Shown one piece after another: positions 56,647 through 64,000 of a stretch of DNA of 64,000 bases; the first letter of the stretch is position 1, and each line of letters begins with the position of its first letter. Below the pieces are notes generated by a model. The model was not told the DNA's origin and did not search any database. It worked only from the letters and a program-made list of their open reading frames with translations. The stretch is from Muscardinus avellanarius (taxonomy: Eukaryota; Chordata; Mammalia; Rodentia; Gliridae), in NCBI GenBank assembly GCA_963383645.1, contig OY726560.1, forward strand, positions 25,264,800 to 25,328,799, in the 5' to 3' direction. The position numbers and the translations under genes were made by a program.

Positions 56647-57912
56647 ATATTTATAGGTGCAGGTAACTAAAATCAGCCAGGCAATACAATCACAAACTTC
56701 TTTCCTTAACCCAGAAAGGATAGATCTGTCTTTTGTTTCTAGGGCATATAGAAATGGACAAATAACATCAACAAAAAAGCATAGTATCAGTAACTGAATT
56801 CTTGGCATGTGCTAGACATAGTATCAAGTGCTATATGCATTGTGTATTAACTGCACTCACCACCTCTGGTGACTATTAGGTAAAGATTGTTTTCCCCAGA
56901 TATGGAGGGGATCACCAAAGCTTACTTTTAGCACTTGACTAATGTTCCTGCTAGTAAGTGATAGTACCTAGGACCTAAAGTTGTTAGACTCGCCAAACCA
57001 TTCTCAGGTTTACTGTCGCAGGCATTCACCATATAAGTGGTGAGATGGAATTTAGGAGTGATAGGAAATGGAAGCTGAAAATACTGTGTGGAACAGAAGT
57101 CATAAAGGTTTAAAGACCTTTTTTTAAATTCTCAAGAAATACAAATTTTCTAGAAATACAGTGAATCCCTGATGTAGTCCACAAACCTGGAATAGTGCCT
57201 GGCACATGGTGAGTAGTCAATGAATAAGATGGTTTAAGATCATTATGTAATTGTTATGACTGGCGGCGTGTGAGATGCCTTTAAGTTCATGTGTGCATAT
57301 TTCTACGTATATATGATTGTTGTACAAATCAGAGAACCTGCTCACATATATGTATGTGAACAGGTTGTATTAGATCCAGGTATTAGATCCCATGTATTAT
57401 ATTCCATTGTATTAGATCCATGACTTCAAAGTTTTTTGTAAGACAGTATGTATTGCATTAAAGGACAATCCTGTCTCTAATTTGTAGGGACTATTGAATT
57501 TAAAAACTAACAGTGTCAAATAAAAGCAAGTTCATTGACACGAGTTGGATACTTCAACTGTTTTTCTTCCTTCAAGATGCTATTCTACTTTGTCTAAATC
57601 TTATAATTGTTGGAGTGGATACTGTCTAACATAAGATGGATAGCTTTCTGATAAAAAGAATAATATCCTATTATCTCCCTCTGGTTAAACTGTACCTGCC
57701 AGAAATTTAGGGATCGGGATTGTGTATCTTTATGATCATTTAAATATTATTATTATTACTATTTATTTAACAACTCTTACTTATTTAAGAAACAATATTT
57801 ACATTATTTAACAAGTAATTTATTATTGAGTGAGTAAAGGCATACAACAAATAATAATAATATTAGTATTTAACAACTGAAGTATTTTACATATTAGTTT
57901 GGGTAGTATCTT
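56647..57912. other. Unique DNA with MIR-type fossils
   Basis: A reversed MIR is likely at about 56812-56992 ('catgtgctagacatagtatc' and 'ctgctagtaagtgatagtac'). A MIR/L2-like end lies at about 57165-57225 ('atagtgcctggcacatggtg'). Around 57370-57425 'gtattagatcca' is repeated three times irregularly. No gene recognised. Confidence 0.5.
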
Positions 57913-58290
57913 GATTCGCTCTTTCTGCTCTAGCAAATTACCACAAACTTGGTGGCTTAAAGCAGTGTACATTTATTGTTTCACAGTTCTGGATATAAAA
58001 AGTGTAGGATAAATTTCACTAGGCTAAAATTCAGATGTGCTATGGCTGTGTTGTTTTCCAGAGGCTCTAGGGAGAATCCATTTTTTGCTTTTTCTAAATT
58101 TTGAGGGCTTCCCTCTCCTTGCTGCAGGGCCCCTTCCATCTTTGAAGCCAGCAATGGAAGATGAGTCTTTCTCACTCTGCATCAAGCTGATGCTCCATCT
58201 TCTGTCTCATTTGTTCACATTTAAGAACCCTCATGATGATATTGAGCCTACAGAAATAATTCAGGATAATATCTCTAGTTGCTGGCACAA
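57913..58290 (-). mobile_element. MLT1-type MaLR LTR, reverse
   Basis: 'caaattaccacaaacttggt', 'ggcttaaagcagtgtacatt', 'cacagttctgg' and 'aattcaggataatatctcta' follow the reversed MLT1-like order. The middle is diverged and partly missing. Confidence 0.65.
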
Positions 58291-59408
58291 CTAAACTAGA
58301 AAAATTAGTTTGGAAAACTAAATTCCATCTGTTACTTTGATTTTCCTTTGCCATGTAATATACATGTAATATATGTGTGTATATATGTATATATTTATGT
58401 ATATTTTTCATAGATTCTGAGGATTAGAACCTGGAAATCTTTGGAGGGCTACCGATAGAAGCAGTAGTATGAAGATATTAAGTACCATCCTTGTAGGTTG
58501 ATCCCAACTCTGCACAAGCTATTTGATCTTTGGAAAGTTACTCCTTGAATTGCCTGGATGGCAGAAATGAGTCAATAATCACTACTACCCAGGGTTTTCA
58601 TGATGATACTGTATGCATAAGGGAAATGAAATCTTCAATCTGTGAGGAATTCTTTTTTTTAGTGTGTCATTCTATTAAATCTGAAAAAAGATACTTCTCA
58701 AAAGCATATCGTAGATTATAGCATTCTTAGATAACCTTTTTTTTCAAGTGAAAGGGGTGAAATTCATTCATTTTATATCTTTGTAGTACATTGCCTACTC
58801 ATGTTTTTTTTTTAAAGATAATTGATTAAGGGCCTATTATCTGTCTCTTCATCAGTTCACCATGCAGATACTCTATTATGGCACAGCCCTGAAAAAGACA
58901 AAATTAATGAACTTGCAACAATTAGAGAAAAATTGATGGATAAATTGTGCTGACCAGGACTACAATTAAAGTTCAAGAAAGAGCTAGATCTGGGAAGAGT
59001 GGTCTAATTGCTCGAAGCTTTAATGCAACATGGACAGTATTGAAGGAGACTTTGAAATAAAAGGAAGAAAATTAGCAAGAATGAGAAGTAATGGACGAGA
59101 GACTTAACATGTTATATTGGAGAAAAGGCAGAGAGCTCTGGCAGAAAAGTAGCGGTGTCTCTAAAGCTGCAGGGAGCACTGTTTTACATGGAATAGAAAG
59201 CTATGTCATAATGAGACTTGAAAGAAATTAAGAAAGTTTAGAAGAAGGACAGCTCTGAACATAACTGATCAAGAAGTAATGAAGGTGAGGGGGGTGAATT
59301 TGGAAAAAAGATGATCTTATAGATATTGGAGATAGGTATGAAAGTTGAGCCATAATATAACAGCAATTGATTGATATTAACTGATGCATGAGTCCTCAGA
59401 GTGAGCAA
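58291..59408. other. Unique DNA with a MIR fossil
   Basis: A plus-strand MIR is likely at about 58470-58640 ('ttgatctttggaaagttact' and 'accagggttttcatgatgat' type phrases). A purine-rich stretch at about 58890-59340 may be an ancient repeat. No gene recognised. Confidence 0.45.
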
Positions 59409-59480
<72 letters not shown>

Positions 59481-59481
59481 T
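59409..59481. repeat. (CT)n microsatellite
   Basis: 73 uninterrupted pyrimidines, almost all CT. No SINE body adjoins it. Confidence 0.97.
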
Positions 59482-60250
59482 GTTCAAGAATTTCTTCTTA
59501 CATTAAAACTTTTAGGGAAAGAAACTTTGATCCTTTGCCAGACTAAGAAGTATCCTGAGACATGGTAACCTTTTAGAAAAATCATTATAAATGTGAGTAA
59601 GGAAAAATATAGAGATTTATTAATCACAACAAGATCACAACAAGGCAAAACTGTACTTGAAATGAATTTGTTCTTAGCACTCTGATGTAGTCTGTACTTT
59701 TAATTCAGTGATCATTTTTGCTGAGAAGATTATACGTTTTTGGAATTCTGCTATTTACTAACTGATAGGTAAAGATGACCATCTTCTGAGACCCTCAAAT
59801 TTTTTCATCTTTAATATTGGACTCATACTTCTCATCTAATAGTGATCTTAGAGAACTAATACCATAATCTACCTACAATAGTAAGACTAGTTCCTAAACA
59901 AAATTTGGGCAGCTTACTCAAGAAAGGAACTTATTAGAAGGATTTGGGCAATTCACATAATTGAAAGGTGTGTGAATAAAGGAAAGTCTAGAGATCTAGG
60001 CAGAAGAAGTCACAGGGCTGTGTTCTGAAGTCGTTATAATCGAAATAGGCCAGTTCTACATGATTTCTGTCCTTAGATCATGTACTATTCATGATTCAAA
60101 TCCCAAGGACAATAAAGTATTTGATGAGTCCAGTGTCAAAGTCACAATTGCACTGGACAAAATTAGACACTAACGAAGACTTTATTTAAGGCTACTGGGA
60201 GCCCAGTCAGAACCTCACTCTCCAGAAATTAGGACAAAAGGATTTTTAAG
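59482..60250. other. Unique intergenic DNA
   Basis: No repeat or gene recognised. Confidence 0.45.
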
Positions 60251-60443
60251 AGCTGGTTGTAGTGGCACACACTCGAAATCCCAGTATTTGGGAAGCTGAG
60301 AGGAGGATTGCAGGTTTGAGGCCAGCCTCAGCAACTTAAGGAGATCCTAAGTGACTTAGTGAGACTCTGTTTCAACATAAAACTTAGAAGAGGTTGGGGT
60401 ATATCTTGGAGGCAGAGGGCTTCTAGGTTCAGTCCTCAGTACC
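60251..60443 (+). mobile_element. B1-dID SINE, older subfamily
   Basis: 'gctggttgtagtggcacaca' to 'gttcagtcctcagtacc'. Diverged and without CpGs, so old. Confidence 0.85.
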
Positions 60444-62389
60444 AAAGCAAGGGGAAACTGGGGTAGGTAAGTAATTGTAGACCATCTCTGTTTGTTAATT
60501 GGCTTTACTCAAAAGAAAAGTGAACTTTCTCTTCTTAAAGCTAGAGCATTTTTACAAATTGATGCAAGGCACCCACCTGAGTCACATTCACACCTTCTCA
60601 CAGAAACTGGAAGAAAGAGGCACTATCTCCCTTGATGATTACACTTGAAAGGGATGGTCCCAGGTCCTCGAGAAAGACAGCCTTGGCTTGTAAAGCTGTG
60701 GGGAGGCTTTAAAAATATTTCCAAGGTTGAAGGTGCAGACAAGGAGTTTATATTTGCTATCTTTCTTAAGAAAATGCTCTAAGAAAAAGCAAATGTTAAG
60801 GCTGTTCTTGTCATCAGCCAATGTGGACGTGCATATGATGGTAGGTTGAGGTGGGTGCTGCAAGGTATCTGGATCTATGTCCCCATCAAGATTACTGGAG
60901 TGGGGGGGGAGTTCTAACAGTGAAAAGTGAAATAGAACCAAACACGTGCATGTGTGTGCATGCAGGCACACAGATACACGCACACAGACACACTTAAAAA
61001 CAGTGGGGAAGGAATGTTGGGCAGGACATTTTAGATGTTTAAAATATGCCTGGCACTGTTAGAAGTCAGAAAAGTGTGACACTTGAGTGATTTGAAACTG
61101 ATTTAGAAGAAATAAACAGATCCACTCAAAATAATTAGCATACAATTTACAGGCAAGGCAGAAGCAAGGACAAATTCCATAAAATTGCACCATCCTGGGA
61201 GCAATCCTCGGCACAGTATTACATTCAAAGGAAATAAAATTGTACCTCCAATGTGAAATTGAAGACAACTTAAATCTTACTGCAGCCCTTAACCCTGTCA
61301 AATGGAAGATTACGTTGCTCTATGTATAACAGATCTTTAAAATCTTTCCTACTTATCCTTCTACTCTGGATTCCTCTCTCTCTCTGTTTCAAAGTTTTCC
61401 AAAAAACCTTTTTCTAAAACCTAGATTTTGTTAGGTTATCTCTCCCCTCTCCTCCTCTCCTTCTCTCCTATTTCAGCTCCCCTCTCTCTTTTTCTCTTTC
61501 TTCTCCTTTCTGTCTCCTCTTTCTTGTTACCAGTTTTATTTGTTTCTCTTCAAAATATTCTTTACTTTTCTAATACAGACCTGTCTGTCATCCCTGACTT
61601 TTCTGGTACTGTTTCTTATTTTCTCAAATCTAGTGAAGGGACAAGGTACTTCTCCCTTGGAAGCCACAGCAGGGATGTTTGGCTGCGAGCACATATCCCT
61701 TGTATGCTTCCCATCCCACAAACCTGAAAGATGCTCATTCAGAGAACACCTGTTTTGCCTCAGAGTCAAGCGAAGAAGGTCTCTATTTTGTTCGTCATCT
61801 CCTGCACCTGCTGAACACGGGATCTGGCACAGGGTTCATATTCATTAGTTTTACTTTTTCTAATCAAATTGTTGAGACACAGAATTAGTCAAGCTTTTAA
61901 GGAACCGTGATCTTCAGCAGGTACAGACTAGTCCATGAGTGGGTTTGACACCTATAAAGCTGTACTAAACAGTTGCAGGAATCTTTCCCAGCTAGTGATG
62001 GAGAAGAGCCACCGTGATTTGGATATCTCTAGTAGTGTCCTCATCTCAATAGAATATTCAAAACTGAACAGGAGTGGAGGAAAAAAGACAAGTTAAAGCG
62101 AAGGGAAGGAAGGGTTGAACATGGCCACGACCGCCACTGTTCTAGATTTCCTGCACATTTCAGACACCAGACTATGTCATTGAATTTCCAGACAGTCTGG
62201 GTAAATACCGGGTATGCGGTAACATGTGCTAATATGGTCCCTTTCTCTTATTTATGTATCCATAAAAATGCTATAATAATGACAATACCATCTCATTTTA
62301 AACAAGTATTGAGTGGTTTAGCTAACAAAGTTTATGTGGCAATCTAATTATAGTGTTTCTTTTTAGTAAAACTCTATTAGCATGCTTTT
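60444..62389. other. Unique intergenic DNA
   Basis: No repeat or gene recognised. A C/T-rich stretch at about 61370-61530 gives a low-complexity hydrophobic open frame that is not a gene. Short CA-rich sequence near 60960-60995. Confidence 0.45.
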
Positions 62390-64000
62390 CAAGAGACCAG
62401 ATACTAAAGCCCTTTCATCAGGTTAAAGAGAATTCTTCTGATGGGAAGTGAGAAAGCACAAAGAGTGAACATAACACAAAAAATATTTGCAAAAGAAAAT
62501 ATTTCTGGAGAACTCCTCGAGATACTTTTGTGCCACATAAATATAGAAGATTGTTCTCAGAGTGTGTGTATGCTGCGTAAAACTGTGATAAATAAGAGTC
62601 GTGTAGCAAGACTTTTCTTTCTAGAATACTGCACATGCTCCTCAGAGCAGAAGAAAGGAAAAACCAACATGGAACATTTTACAGTAGCAGAAATGCAAAA
62701 ATAAAGCCATGGCCAAAAGCCATAGTTTCACTTTGGTAGTAGTTAGGAGTTTTGTATGCCCTGCTTGTATCGAAGGCCTGAAATCGAAGGAACTCTAATG
62801 ATAAATTTACACAGAGAGTCAAAGGATGGAAAACTGCGGTGTTCACGCTGCTCATCGCAGAAGCTAATTTAACACATCAGGGTCAATATGGAGATTAAAA
62901 GCGTTTAAGGCTCAGAGCTCGAGCCTCTAGAACTAGTTAACACAGTTTCAGTTTTGTTCGTATTCAGTTTTGTTCATACTCAGGCTCATCCATTTGGAAA
63001 CCTCACCTTGGAAACACTAAATAAAAGGCAGGAAACCACAAAACAGCTGGAGAAAAGAGCCAATTCCTGTCCAGGGTCTACATGACGGTGATGCCTAGTC
63101 CAATCCACAAACTCTCTCAACAGAGAAGGAGTCAGATAACCTGCACACTCACCACAGAAGGCGTATCCAGGGACTCAGTTTCCAGCCCAAGCCATGATTT
63201 GCAATGATTCCATTTTTGCATAAATTAATCACAGAACTATAATAATTTCCTGCTCGAGCTCCAAATTTAGAACCCAGTTCCACCTTCACGTCTGTGCTAC
63301 CGATCCTTATAATGCAAGTCAAGTATTTGAAGGGGCTGACAGCAGTAATCTCAGCCCAAGATGTTTGATCTGCTTCTTGTCTCTCATCTACTTAAAAGCA
63401 TTGCTCTCCGATTTCCTCTAGAGTGCCCGCTCGGTGGTAGATCTCCCCAAAGATGTCTAGTTTGGGTGGCTTTGGAAAAATGCTTTTCCTCTTACACAAT
63501 AGCTTGGAATTGTTAGATCTGGATTCAGTTTAAAGGATACAAACCAAAAAACAAACAAACAAACAAAAGAAGCAAGGGATTATTTAGATTCTCTTAAATG
63601 TCACCAAACACACCAATAGACATTCAAGGAAGAGGAGTCTTACTTTCTTGATCAATTCTCTAAATGGTTAATTTTAAATTCAGAAATCTGCTTCACACAA
63701 GGAACTGATAAATTGTTAGCTGTTTCTGAAGACCTTGAGCCTCAAATGTAAACACAAGCCACTTCTAGAGCTTCCTATTTCTTCTGAAGTCCCATTAATG
63801 GATCCTCTTAGACACCTGGCCAGCTGGTCTTCACATTTCTGATGTCACAGCTCTAGTTTAAGCCTTCATTTTTTTTCTTGCTGGAGCAATGACTTTAGCT
63901 TCCTTCGAAGTTGTTTTAGGTAGTTAGATGCTAGTGCCAGTGTCTTCTATGGGACTTCCTGAATGTGTCATTTATAGCAATCATGTTATATCCCTATAAA
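62390..64000. other. Unique DNA, possibly conserved, to the window end
   Basis: Repeat-free except a short (AAAC)n at about 63548-63570. Composition is balanced and includes scattered CpGs (for example 'aggctcagagctcgagcctc' at about 62908-62927). No gene is recognised, and the two facing short frames at 62418-62704 are not accepted. Confidence 0.4.

Noticed and set aside
1..64000. A previously undescribed gene system
   Set aside because: Reading both strands, I found only repeats, fossils and unassigned noncoding DNA. Nothing supports a new multi-gene system in this window.

Overview
This window is nuclear DNA from a placental mammal, most likely a non-murid rodent of the squirrel-related group (squirrels, mountain beaver, dormice and allies). 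It contains at least 26 dimeric SINEs in which a 7SL-derived B1-like left half is joined to a tRNA-Ala-derived ID-like right half, the B1-dID architecture. It also holds rodent-type L1 3' ends and the usual eutherian fossils (MIR, MaLR-type LTRs, hAT-Charlie/MER5-type elements). The SINE consensus read here differs from the common ground-squirrel form I know, so the species is not settled.

I find no convincing protein-coding exon, tRNA, rRNA, CpG island or promoter. Every longer open frame is explained by a simple repeat, an LTR, a SINE or an L1 ORF2 remnant, or is short and unsupported. The window reads as intergenic or deep-intronic sequence.

Layout: 1-9.9 kb has no B1-dID SINE. It holds MIR fossils, a MaLR-like LTR that splits a MIR (3.1-3.9 kb), and a 267-bp inverted repeat flanking an L1 tail (4.49-5.41 kb). 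From 9.9 to 10.7 kb there is a SINE cluster with one copy nested in another. From 10.7 to 20.8 kb the DNA is again SINE-free, with an MST-like LTR, a 254-nt uninterrupted polypyrimidine tract (15.06-15.32 kb) and a hAT-type fossil. From 20.8 to 29 kb SINEs and microsatellites are dense. From 29 to 33 kb the DNA is mostly unique. From 33 to 50 kb there are many SINEs and all the sizeable L1 copies, including a 5'-inverted L1 that landed inside a SINE (40.6-43.3 kb) and a SINE-in-SINE-plus-L1 stack (49.2-50.2 kb). From 50 to 64 kb the DNA is mainly unique and AT-rich, with MER5A-like and other hAT fossils, one MLT1-like LTR and two SINEs.

The interest is structural: nested retrotransposition, two small duplications (one inverted, one direct), a younger SINE subfamily whose right-half B box looks destroyed, microsatellites that target-site duplications show grew from SINE tails, and a few repeat-free patches with transcription-factor-like motifs that could be conserved noncoding elements. 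I saw no previously undescribed gene system. Repeat family names come from memory of consensus sequences, and boundaries are good to about 5-20 bp unless target-site duplications fix them.
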